This document shows positions 19,242-29,690 of a DNA stretch of 64,000 nt, piece by piece; within the stretch, counting starts at the first letter, position 1, and the number at the start of each line of letters is the position of its first letter. A model generated the notes under the pieces. The model ran no database searches. It worked only from the letters and a program-made list of their open reading frames with translations, and had not been told where the DNA came from. This DNA is from Strobilurus pachycystidiatus (taxonomy: Eukaryota > Basidiomycota > Agaricomycetes > Agaricales > Physalacriaceae), in contig JAHLMK010000016.1 in NCBI GenBank assembly GCA_019915135.1, positions 1 through 64,000 on the forward strand. Reading direction: 5' to 3'. Both the position numbers and the translations under genes were made by a program.

Positions 19242-19856
19242 ATGGTGGAAAGCCCTCCCGATCAACGAAGGCGCTGGCTGCTTGCCGGTGGGCCAGGCAC
19301 CTTGCAGGAAATGAAGCAGCAGGCGGATAGACAAGCAGAAGAAGAAGACGGCAAAATCTGGATTCCATCAGAGTCTCCATCACCTGAGCCACAGGAGGTC
19401 ATTGAAATCCTGTCCTCGGACGACGAAGCGCTCATGTTGCCACAGACACGGCCCTCGAAGCCGAAGGAGGAGGACAAACCTACGCTTACTGGTGTGTACA
19501 GTGACTTCGACAACTTTTTCACGCTAATCAGACAAGCAACGGGCGCCGCTGATAAACGTCTTACTCGGAAGCGGACCAGGGAGGACGAACCGGATGAACT
19601 CCCCAAGAAGAAACGAGGACGTCCCCGGAATGCCAAGACCCGCGATACCGAGTCTGAGAGTGATCAATCTCGCTCTCCATCACCTTCGAACAAGTTAATC
19701 TCGACACAGTTGCGGAAGTACAAACCTGGTCCGAGGTTTCGCTATCTCATGAAGAGAGAGAAAATTGTGCGGGATCCCCCTGTAAGTTCCTACGGTCAAT
19801 TCTGGGACATACGACTGGACCCATTACAGAAATTCTTGATAGTGCGAGGGGTGTGA
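19242..19856 (+). CDS. AT-hook protein with a SUMO-interaction-like motif (204 aa)
   Basis: The frame starts MVESPPDQRRRW. It contains QEVIEILSSDDEAL (residues about 51-64), a hydrophobic core followed by acidic/Ser residues as in SUMO-interaction motifs. It then has a basic segment LPKKKRGRPRNAKTR (about 125-139) with the GRP core of an AT hook, then Ser/Pro-rich acidic sequence. This suggests a nuclear, DNA-binding protein. No larger domain is recognised. The last 30 residues may be intron or 3' extension, because GTAAGT at 19780 could be a splice donor. Confidence 0.6.
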   Translation: MVESPPDQRRRWLLAGGPGTLQEMKQQADRQAEEEDGKIWIPSESPSPEPQEVIEILSSDDEALMLPQTRPSKPKEEDKPTLTGVYSDFDNFFTLIRQATGAADKRLTRKRTREDEPDELPKKKRGRPRNAKTRDTESESDQSRSPSPSNKLISTQLRKYKPGPRFRYLMKREKIVRDPPVSSYGQFWDIRLDPLQKFLIVRGV

Positions 19857-21587
19857 CGAGTTGGAACAGGCGTGCTATGTCAGTGCGGATAGTAACGCAA
19901 AATACGCATATAATCCTGCATGTATCGGCTGCGCGGCGTACAGGCGACGGTGCTCCGCTTGTACTTTCACGCAATCAAGTGTCATAGGCTGAGATTCGGT
20001 CCGGCAGTTTGCCCGAGCAATAAATTCGCATTTCGGCCCAACTTCGTACGAGACGACACTGAGGATTATGTCGTGTATGTTCGGCTGCCTGCCCGTCGTG
20101 TGCTATTCTCGTCACCTTTTGCTTCGCGTCACCCGCCCCACATCATGACGCCCTAAGTATGCCGCGCTCCATGTCGACGGGTCGCGAAGGTAATCGGTTC
20201 AAGGGGAAGAAGAATTGACGATCCAGTGGAAGGCAGTCCCGGCGGCTCTTGATGTGAAGAGCGCAGGTGCAAAAATAATCTGAGGAGGAATTCATTGATG
20301 CCCGGTGTCAACGAGGAGAAAGTCACCTTGAACAAAGCGTGGATCGCAGTGCCAAAGTGGGTAGGGTTCGGCCATCAGATCTCGAGATTCTGGGCCCAGT
20401 GAGACTCACTGACCCCGTCAAGAGGTGGATCAAATACGGCGGTGCGAGGCTCATCAGTAATATGGTAGCTATCATGATTGCTGCAAAGGATCTTAAGTAA
20501 GGGAGACTACGGACCCTACGTAGACGACGAGTAGTGGAGCGGGACTAACCAGCAATGGCTAGAGTGCGAAGGAATTTTTATCAGATAAATTGTTGGAAGA
20601 GGACACCGCAAGACTTGCCGGCATTGTTGGATAGTGGGCCCTCGGTCGACAGTCAGTGACTGGTGCGACGGCCATTCTGCTACTTCGTCTGTCCGCAATG
20701 CTGCTCACCGCGTGACGCTGGAGAAAATGTTGGCCAGAGTCTCGCTTCATAACCCCGCCCAGAATAGGGTTCAACAAGACGATGAATCGGTCAGCGCGCC
20801 GAAACCTTGGTAGTTAAGAGCGGAGCTGTATCTTGGCAATTTGAACGCCTCGTTCCCCCAAACAAATGCCAAGTTAGGACATGCAAAATGAGCCTCGGAA
20901 AAGGACGTAAGAATAAAGATAAGGTAAGGACACATAACCTGGTATGTGCGCGTGGAATATAGTAGTGACTGCGCCACAGGGAGAAATCGAGTCTCGAGTG
21001 TTAATAGACATGTACGATGTATCCGTTCCATGCACATGAATGGTGGTGTTGTCAATGGAATTAACGCCGCTCTGCGGCTGGGGTGGGACCTGAGTCGGGA
21101 AGGCTTGTATGACATCCGAGCCTCGAGACAGATCTGACCTGGGATCAATTCCAGTACGCAAGGCCAGTGGGTCCAAGGTTCAACGTTCAACTTTGGAGGA
21201 GACCCAAACAAACCAAGCGTGAGCAAGAACAAATAGGGATGGAGGGTGGGGCTAAAAATCTGGAAAGCAAGGGTAGATGCCTAGCCAATGTACAGCCAGA
21301 TATCCGAGGTGAGTGCGACAAGTGAAAACTAGTCGACGCGCACGCGACATCGATCCCAATTCGGTAGACGGCTTGCGTCACATGTGCCTTGCCTCTCTTG
21401 CATGCATAACCATTGGTATGATGGCTATATATACTGGTATCGTACTCTCTTGCCGCCTTATCTTACACTTAAGCTAGCCGTTCGTAAGCTCACGTAGCGC
21501 CAGCTAGCACATCGCAAGCACACGTGCCTGTAGGACATGTCGAAGAGTTAGGGGCGAACCTGCATCTTCACCATCATCACTACAGGC
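19857..21587. other. Gene-poor stretch upstream of an F-box gene
   Basis: Short overlapping frames on both strands (for example minus-strand 20771-21232) show no family or splice support. A TATATATACTGG element at about 21425-21436 lies 150 bp upstream of the F-box gene start and could be its TATA box. Confidence 0.45.
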
Positions 21588-22317
21588 ATGGAATTGCTAC
21601 ATTTCCCAGACGACATCCTTATGGAAATCTTGTTGACGGCCGACCTGGCGGATATCAATCTCTGTCCCATTGCTGCGACGTGTAAACGAATCAACGAGCT
21701 TCTGCCCCTCATTGGTCCCCATCGCGCCCGTCTGTTAGTGAATGTCGCCCAAGACCCAGAAGTGGCGAGGGACGCGGCTCTTCGGTTGACCTGGAACAAA
21801 AATGCAAGAGAGCTTCGGGTTAGGTTTCTCGGTGCGTGTTTAACAGCACGCTTGTGGCGCCAGGACTTACTATCGCGCAGATATGGGCCCTCCCATCCAC
21901 ATTGCAGGTTTCACACAGCTGAGGGTGCTTTCCCTTACAACATGGATCCCTCACTATCGCGCAATTGTCCGTATTCTGGATAACATCCACGTTCTCAGTT
22001 TGGACACGCTGAGACTGGTCCTGATTGTGGCGGATGTGAGAGAGTTACAAGGGCCCTCTGCAGTTGACATGATGGATGAATTTGACGCTGGGATAATGCG
22101 AGTCATAGGGAACGGCGAATGTTTAAGTTTTGCATTTCAGCTGGCTGGGGGGGATTCCGAAGAGTTCGTCACGGAGGGATTGGAGGTCTTCTACACATGG
22201 ACGTTGTGTGCCACATGCACACCACGTTTCATACACACCACGGACGGTAGAACCGTGTACGCCAACTTCGATAGGACGCATATTGCAGACTTTCGGTATT
22301 ATGTTCCCGTAGAGTAA
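21588..22317 (+). CDS. F-box protein (226 aa model)
   Basis: Exon 1 is 21588-21831, the intron 21832-21880 (GTGCGT...CGCAG), and exon 2 21881-22317. The N-terminus is a textbook F-box: LHFPDDILMEILLTADLADINLC...CKRINELL. Exon 2 has LRR-like segments (FTQLRVLSLTTWIP, IHVLSLDTLRLVLI). The predicted stop at 22315 may be bypassed by another intron, because coding sequence of the same type follows at 22349-23136. It is probably an SCF adaptor-like protein; substrate unknown. Confidence 0.68.
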
Positions 22318-22348
22318 TGTATGAGCAGCGGACAAAGGGTATATAATA

Positions 22349-23136
22349 TTGAGGACATCCCGACTGCCGATTGGTCTGTATGAGCAAACTCTATGTGCTC
22401 AAGAAGACTACTGGTTGAACTTCCTATCGCTGGCCGTCAAAAAAGGTTTCCTTGCCGAGGGAGCTGAACCGTGTCCATGGTTGCACATCTTGGGTGCAAC
22501 TGCCTTGACGATCTCGTATACCCACACTTGTGGTCAGTTCTGGGAACGTCTCTCATCGACTTTGAGCAGATTCCATTATTTGGAAAACTTAACAATCTCC
22601 GGTATGCGCGCTCGCCGACGAAATTGACCTGATTGTTGATCTTCATCCCAGTAGGCCGTTCGAATGGACCCATTCCGTCGATCTCTAAAGGCTTGATCAA
22701 GCATCTGACAGTGGAGTTCTTCTTTGGCGATATCCTCCACGTCTTTTCGCTGCTTGGAGATTGGGCCTCAGAAGGGCAGTTGGAGACGTTCTGTCTCCGA
22801 CTGACTGATGACTGCGTAGAAGAAGCGATGCCGTACGGTCGTACGTTTGAGGTGGGATGTCATCGGTCATGGGATTATGATCTCGCCGGGGATTTGACTG
22901 AGCCCTACAGCATGGTGGTGTATGACTTTGTGGCCGCTCGATTCAACTCCTTATGCCAAAGTGGAGTGCCAACCACCGTTCACTTTTTCTTCATCGAGGA
23001 GCCGTTCGAGCCCATACACAACACCAGTCTTTGGTTGTTTGCTCATTGCCTACGCGACATCTTCCTCTCCCACTTAGTTCAAGGAGAATGTCTGGTATCG
23101 TACGTTGGCCGGCCCCTCCTGGAAGACTACCTATAA
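22349..23136 (+). CDS. F-box/LRR-like C-terminal exons
   Basis: The frame from about 22352 reads RLPIGLYEQTLCAQEDYW to LENLTIS. An intron at 22602-22651 (GTATGC...CCCAG) joins it to VGRSNGPIPSISKGL and LKRL-type helices (LIKHLTVEFFFGD, LETFCLRLTDDC), ending at ...RPLLEDYL. It is probably the 3' half of the preceding F-box gene. The exact splice between 22290 and 22349 is not clear, so it could instead be a separate truncated copy. Confidence 0.55.
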
Positions 23137-25056
23137 AGTAACAGACGTTTTGACAGGTAGTGTATGTGGTTTGGAAAGTTCTGCTACAGCTGCGTAATAT
23201 GCGAGATTCACGGGAGATACGTCGACGAGATGTTCCAACGAGACCTGGTCGATAAAGTATTATGACCACGTGGCCTCACGGTACGGGAACATCGCCAAGC
23301 TCTTTTTTCTAAGTCATCCAGGTTGCAAGCGTTGCTGTAGTCGTGTTACTGTGCGACGACGCAGGCAAATTGTGGGTCAGGGGTATCTCACGCCGTGGTC
23401 AAATACTTTGACGAAAGGATCAACTAGCCCAGCATTGGATGCCGTGGTCAAAAGCTATGACGAAAAGCACCCAGCTGTACGACTAGCTTCAGCCATCCTG
23501 TAACGCCCTAGGGCCATGAAACCAACATAACGACAGGGGAAGGTAGTCCAATTCATCATCGCAATACACACACCTAAATCTCTGCGCTGAGAAATTTTAC
23601 AGGCCGAATTCCTGGAGTATAGAAGAGCCCACCTCAAGTAATCAATCAGACGAAAGGATATTGCTGTCGACGCGGGATACAATACAAGTCCAACTCATGA
23701 AAATCACCATCGCTCCCAGAGACCCTGATTTCAACTGATGGCACATCTCATTCATTCTTTCAAACATCTGCCGAAGTCAGTCCGAAAATCACTTACATCG
23801 TCACAGTAGCACTGGCCTTCCGGACTCCGTGGGTGTGAAAACGCAAAGGACACACATAATCGCCCAGAAGCATGCCCGCCCCTCAAGGAAATGGGCGCAA
23901 GGTGTCCTCGCGTCGCGCAGGCCAGCGTAAACAATCCAGATGCTGGTTGACTAGAACTGACATCGCAGAGCGCCCAAGTTCCACACCTCATCGTTTGTGT
24001 CGTTGGATGAGATCAGGAGCGCTTCAGGTGCTGCGTTGAGTGGCGTCGGTTGATACTGTTGTCCTCGACTAGCACTCTCTCAGGGGTGGGAGCTGCGAGA
24101 GGAGACCGACAGGCGGGGCTATCACAGAGAGGATGTCGCTCTCCATGGGTTGCGCCTGCAGGAGGCAGAAGTCGGGATGGGGGTCAAATACACGACTCAA
24201 AGACGAGCGTTACCGTAGGGGTGTCACATTCGAACACAGGGCTGTAAATCAAGGTTGAAAATGAGGACCGAAGCAAGTAGGACCTACCGCGCTGGTCATC
24301 ACAGGCAGTTGTGGCGTAAGAGAAGCGTTGCTCCGCCAACCTCTGAACTGGAAATGAGAGATTTTCCTCTGAGCATAATGCGAGGAATGCGACCATAAAT
24401 ACAGTCAGCTTGGGAGACCCTGAGGGCAAAGCAGTCCCCCTTGGAATGACATGCTCATCTGGATTTACCCTGGAAAGCTAGATTGTCTCCCTGTGCCAGC
24501 GGAAGAATGAGGCGTTGGCAGAAGATTGTGTTGGAAGGAGCCAAATTCAAATTGACGTATGTCATGGATCATGTGTACATAGTGAGCCACGTGGCGAACA
24601 ATACGATACAAATTGAAATTGAAATCGCGTCTACGTCCGTCCGAAGGTGCGTTTTACCCCTCCCTTCCGTGTCTGCGACTTGGGCCTCCAACTTGTTGGG
24701 GCTGACACCAGCCGCCCTGGGCGCTACGCGCACTCGAAAATTCTCCTGACCATTCATATATGTTGCTCTAATAGAATCCCAGTCAGACATCTTTCCGTAT
24801 GCTAGATACCTGTTGTTGAGGCTTGACGACTTAGGCCGCCAATTCAGGTCTTGTCCTACGTTGTGATAAGACCTCAAAGGCCCATCCTTGCCTTCCCCTC
24901 CGTGAGACTTCGGTCCTCAATACCGGTAGGCGCTATGCACGTCCAAAATTGAACAACACAACGTCCTGGGATCTTATATCCTGTGTGGATGCATTCTGTA
25001 TATCCAAAAACTTTCCGATTGACATTCAAATGATGAGTCTTACGACGACTGACATG
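23137..25056. other. No supported gene
   Basis: Several 60-100 codon frames overlap on both strands without splice or family support. The minus-strand frame at 24569-24877 is the most protein-like but has no recognisable motif. Confidence 0.4.
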
Positions 25057-25672
25057 TCAAAGAATAATTTGACCAAACGTTTGTGCGAAATTCTCCCGAA
25101 GGCGCTCAAGCATGGCAGTATAGACGTCGATGTATACAACGACACGCGCCATATACATAGTGCTTCCTGGTAGGAGGAAGGGCTCACTGGAAGTGTCGTG
25201 AGCGATGATAGAATGAAAGTGTGCAAAAAGTACACACTTGCGGGTGGAGCGAGGCTGTATGTATATTTGAATAGCCGCTGGCTCCTCAGTGTACAAGTCC
25301 GTCATTCCCAGAGTCGTCGGGCCTAGGGACGGTAGGTTGGGCCAGTGGATCTCAAAGTCATCTTCCACCAGACGCCGGGTTATAATCTGTTCCTTCAAAA
25401 TTTGGGAAATTTGGCAGATTGACGTCACATACCCGTTCCCACTGGCGACGCTCATCGACTTCCACTATCTCATACCGCTCATACCACCACAGGTAAAATG
25501 TCGGCCAAAATTGTTGAACTGCCTGATGAGCTTCGCATTCAGCGAAGAAAGGGCGCCACAAGCGCAAAACATCAAGCTGTTCGCGTGTCGCAGGTCGCTC
25601 AGTGCGCAAGGCTGTCATCCGCAGATTTCTTGCGCGCCAGTCGTATGTCATGGGAAAGATGATCTTGACCAC
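25057..25672 (-). CDS. Hypothetical two-exon gene fragment
   Basis: The upstream exon (to 25433) contains VVKIIFPMTYDWRARN and TREQLDVLRLWRPFFA. An intron at 25387-25432 (GTATGT...AACAG, 46 nt) joins ERRQWER to IITRRLVEDDFEIHWP in frame. The end is LERLRENFAQTFGQIIL. The good splice site shows a real gene body, but no start codon lies in frame before a stop at about 25690, so the 5' part is missing or on another exon. Family not recognised. Confidence 0.45.
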
Positions 25673-26073
25673 GGAGTCTCGGGCCTTACGTTATATGGCA
25701 GATCGGCACGACACGCTCTCGGCAAGATCGGCAAACGACTTCGCTTGTGATCACCCTCGCACGTCCGTCGTCCAGGTCCAGCCTGAGCAGGCCTGCAGTC
25801 GGCTTCTCCAATATGTGACCAACATTTCCAAGGTTTGGTGTCCTGGACGGGTGGGTTTCAAACCCTCTGAAACTTTGTTGTATGGTGCGTCGTACTTACG
25901 AGTCATTTCGAGCTCTGCAAATAATCTAGATACGCTTTTTTTTCGATCGAGCCATTTGCTTGTTGTGGGTTGATGCCAAATGGACTTTATGGAAATTGAA
26001 TACAGTCGGGATCTGACCTCGGGCAGCGAAATACTCCCCGATGAAGCTTGATACTAAAAGGTGCGAACGCTTT

Positions 26074-26140
26074 TCTGTACTCTACGCTGCGTCCGGCGAT
26101 CTTTTGGGTCCATGCCGTGTATTTATTGATTGATCGATTG
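26074..26140 (+). repeat. 67-bp dispersed repeat ending in (GATT)n, copy 2
   Basis: Near-identical to 9461-9527 and on the same strand. It lies 244 bp upstream of the ATG at 26384, so both copies precede a gene. Confidence 0.75.
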
Positions 26141-26383
26141 AACGGACGAACGTCGAAAGGGGAGCCGGGCCCGAATATGGAATTTGGTCATAACAAATTT
26201 GCCAACGAAAGGGCGAAGGATTAACCACTCTCTTTCGTCATCGTCCAGATCGGGTTTCAGTTCACGACTACCACCTACATCGTTGCAATCGGGTACTTGA
26301 AGGATATACTCGGACTTCCTGAACTCTATTCATTCCCGTTTTAACCGACGGTATTGTGGCTACCGCCGGGACCTCCACTTGCG

Positions 26384-28903
26384 ATGGCTAGGAAGAGAGG
26401 TTTTTCACATCAATCGGGTTCTCTACTTCCGCCTAAATTTCTGGTAGTTCGATCCACATCACCTGTGTCATCACCGCGCCATCACAGCTGGCGCAACGCC
26501 ATCAATCCACGCCTCACAAGCGACCACCCACCTTTCCCAGGCTTGCCTCCGGTAGAGAAAGACATTCCATGGGCGGTGGACTCCGCAGGCACATACGAGC
26601 CTGGCGGCCAGCTGCCACCTCCTAACACTGCACTCCCGCCCCCTCTGCTATACAATCCTAGTAGGTACGCCTTGGTGAGATTTGTGCTCCGCCTTCGGGA
26701 TGCCGATGCCCGCCGGTCTCGACGAGCTTGGAATCACTCTGCTAGCGCCGTTTCCAATGATACTGGCGTCTCTGGTCAGACCCGCGTCACTATTGACAAG
26801 CTTGCCCTGTCCTTTGCGCGCGCAATTCTACCGGACTACCTGCCACCTGGCTGGGTTATTCCGCCGCCAGTGGAGTCTGGTGAATTACTTCGCCAAGTCA
26901 AGCAGGAACTGGACCTACCAGATGATCATGAACTGATCAAGGTAGAGGACGCCGACGCCGACGGTTGGATCGTGGTGACATTGTCAAAAAAACCGGAAAG
27001 AGAACCTAAACTGAGGAGGCTCAAGGGGCAATACAACGCCCGCATGGTTTATACGGGATACGGGGGCAATCATGGCGACCCCCCTACCAAAGCTAAACTA
27101 TGGAAGCAATTACAGGATCAGGATCCACAAGGGCTGCCCTTGGTTAGACTGCAATCACCACGGCCGCTGTATTGGAAACCTTGGATCCCCGCTGAATGGG
27201 ATACTTTCAAATCCTCCCTGGGTGACAACACACGTACAACGCCATCAGCGAATGCAGATCACTCGTTGCCCCTGGTCCAGCGTGGGAGGGCCAAAGACGA
27301 TGAAGTGATCGCACAATTAACTTCACCGTCCCCGTTTCCCAAAGGCGAGGATTCGTCGATCTTGACGGCCGGTGCAGCACCGTTGGCCACCGCTGAACAG
27401 GCCGAGATGGAATTTTGCTCGCAGCGGTCATGGCCTAAATCCTATGAAGGCAGATCTTCTCGGAGCTGGCCAGAAGGTGGCTCGCTGGGCGAGAAATCTT
27501 CCCCTGTGGCATTTGATACTACTCAATTGGCATTGTCGATGGAAGGCGACGTGGGTGTAGAAAATGCGGTCATTGAACCGACATCCTTATCCTTTCCTCC
27601 ACTATCCCCTGAGCGAGGTGATCCCACGCCCGTCGTTGCGTCGTCGGCCTCCAATGTTGCCCTCCCTGGGTCCCCTCGCACTGGGCTTGTTCAAGCTGAC
27701 TTGGATATAATGGATGCAAGGATAGAACCGACTCATATTCCCCTCACATCCCCGTCCCTTGAACTCGACGGTGATGTATCGCCCATCTTTGTTCCGTCGC
27801 CTCGTTCTTTGCCGCCTAAGACCATTCACGAACTAGCTCGTAAGCTGAAGCCGGCACGGCCCAATGGCAATTTCCGGCTTCTGGACTATCTCAATTCTTC
27901 ACCCGCTTACCAGGCTAAAGTTGGTCAACAATTAACCCCGAAGGCCAAACCGAAGACGAATGTGAAGAGACGACAACAGGAAGGACGGCGCAGTCGTTCA
28001 CCTACTTCTTCCCCGGCATTATCCAGCCCAACGCCAACCAGGGGGAGTAGAGTCGCGACGTCCCAAGTAACGGCGAGGAGAAGTACACGACAACGGACGG
28101 TGGAGGTACACACTCTGACCAAGCCCACGGAGGTCCTTGCAGTTACGACGAGGAACAAGCGTCAGGGGAAAGCGTGGGTACAGACATCCAGCATGGTCGA
28201 GACACAATCGGCCGGGAGTAGTTCCTTCTCCGAGCACAGTTCCCCTGCAGGCCCTCCAATTATGGCCTCAGAACACGCCAATACTCCTCCTATACGAGCT
28301 GAAATCCTGTGCCCACCAATAGGGTGCACGACACCGACTTCAAGTGTGACATTCCAGCCGACGGAAGGCCTAGCGCTGCCAGACGGAAGCATGAGCCGAC
28401 CTCAGGTTGAGGTGCAAACTCCGACAATGCCCACCTTGCAGCGCATTTCCGAGGACGACGAACATGCTCCCACCCCCCTGCCCCTAGGCCTCCACCCTTC
28501 GGTGACTGTTGGCTTGTCGCAAGAGAGCACCGATTTGCTGCGGAAGCTTCTTAATACCGCTGGAGAATGCACCAAAGGCTCGTTGTCCCAGCCTGTCGAG
28601 ACAATCGCATGGGCCGCGAAGAAATGGATAGACTTCATTCGCCCTCACCTACCCACCGACGCTACCTCCGATAAACACGCAAAAGTACTATCAGAGGTAA
28701 GTGCATATGTGATGTGGGGTTCAATTCTTCTAAGGCTTATGAAGGTGTGGAAAGACGAAGCTTACAAGCTAGTGCTGAATTCAATGATGTGGACTCTTCA
28801 GCTTTGGTTGAAACACGCGACGATGGCCGAGAAAACGGACAGCCAGTCCCTCAAGAATCTCTTGAGCCTTTTGGAGCATAGCAGGGAAGCTGGGAAGAGA
28901 TAG
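26384..28903 (+). CDS. Intron-less Pro/Ser-rich hypothetical protein (839 aa)
   Basis: The single frame from the ATG at 26384 starts MARKRGFSHQSG. Codon usage is even throughout. Residues about 1-300 include Pro-rich stretches (QLPPPNTALPPPLLYNP) and a basic segment with KPEREPKLRRLKGQYN. The middle is acidic and Pro/Ser-rich. About residues 515-590 are strongly basic (RRQQEGRRSRSPTSS, ARRSTRQRTVEV), suggesting nucleic-acid or chromatin binding. The last 130 residues form amphipathic helices (AAKKWIDFIRPHLP, YVMWGSILLRLMKVW). The lack of introns in a 2.5-kb frame is unusual next to its neighbours and fits a mobile-element origin. I do not recognise the family. Confidence 0.65.
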   Translation: MARKRGFSHQSGSLLPPKFLVVRSTSPVSSPRHHSWRNAINPRLTSDHPPFPGLPPVEKDIPWAVDSAGTYEPGGQLPPPNTALPPPLLYNPSRYALVRFVLRLRDADARRSRRAWNHSASAVSNDTGVSGQTRVTIDKLALSFARAILPDYLPPGWVIPPPVESGELLRQVKQELDLPDDHELIKVEDADADGWIVVTLSKKPEREPKLRRLKGQYNARMVYTGYGGNHGDPPTKAKLWKQLQDQDPQGLPLVRLQSPRPLYWKPWIPAEWDTFKSSLGDNTRTTPSANADHSLPLVQRGRAKDDEVIAQLTSPSPFPKGEDSSILTAGAAPLATAEQAEMEFCSQRSWPKSYEGRSSRSWPEGGSLGEKSSPVAFDTTQLALSMEGDVGVENAVIEPTSLSFPPLSPERGDPTPVVASSASNVALPGSPRTGLVQADLDIMDARIEPTHIPLTSPSLELDGDVSPIFVPSPRSLPPKTIHELARKLKPARPNGNFRLLDYLNSSPAYQAKVGQQLTPKAKPKTNVKRRQQEGRRSRSPTSSPALSSPTPTRGSRVATSQVTARRSTRQRTVEVHTLTKPTEVLAVTTRNKRQGKAWVQTSSMVETQSAGSSSFSEHSSPAGPPIMASEHANTPPIRAEILCPPIGCTTPTSSVTFQPTEGLALPDGSMSRPQVEVQTPTMPTLQRISEDDEHAPTPLPLGLHPSVTVGLSQESTDLLRKLLNTAGECTKGSLSQPVETIAWAAKKWIDFIRPHLPTDATSDKHAKVLSEVSAYVMWGSILLRLMKVWKDEAYKLVLNSMMWTLQLWLKHATMAEKTDSQSLKNLLSLLEHSREAGKR

Positions 28904-29690
28904 AATGTGCAGTGTGCAGTGCAAATGATATTTTCACCTTTCATTGACTGCCCATGATAATCCTCAGAGGCTGTGCCGCCGCGATTGATGTCACCTATAC
29001 AGCTCCGAGATGGATTCTGGCAGAGCAGATAAGGTGCTGGTGGGGCGGTGTCTCGGGGCCGAGCTGGCCCAGCATGACCGCACTAGAACAGGACCTTGAG
29101 CCTATTACACTCGGACCGAGACATTTTGGACGTTAGCAAGTCGTCCAGAGTGCACCAGTGGCCAGCCCGGACATCGTCATACTGAGGAAAATACAAGTCC
29201 GTCAATTTTATTTCACAAAGGTTACCAGTTTCACTTTTCCTTTGAGGCCACATTGCGGCTAGAGCGATGCTACCGGCCAACCTTAGTTGCATACAAGCGA
29301 ATACAGCCTGCCCGCTTGTGTCCATCATTATGCCAAATTTTGAATTATTTTGAGCCAATAAGATCAGCGCTTCAATGCGGTTTAATGGTGGGTATATACG
29401 TGATGCATAACATAACCATGCAACAGATGGGATTATATTGGACCAAAAAGCGCGAACTCCAACGTTCGGACAATCCCACACTAGATGAAAGTCTGGCGCG
29501 CCAAATATTGAGTGCAGCAGTCATGTCCCGGCCTGGTGGAAGTACAGAAATTTTGCAAGGGCACAAAAAAGGTCCTTTGAAACGCCTTTCGTCAAGTGGA
29601 CTGAGATAACATAGTTGGTGCCTGTGTGACGATCGATTCGCACGTGCATCAGACACAACAAACAAACAGTGCACGAGATTGGCTTAATCA
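28904..29690. other. Intergenic, no supported gene
   Basis: Frames of 60-130 codons on both strands overlap each other. None has splice or motif support. Confidence 0.45.

Noticed and set aside
20771..21232. 153-codon minus-strand frame
   Set aside because: No splice support, no motif, and strong frames on the opposite strand. Probably chance.
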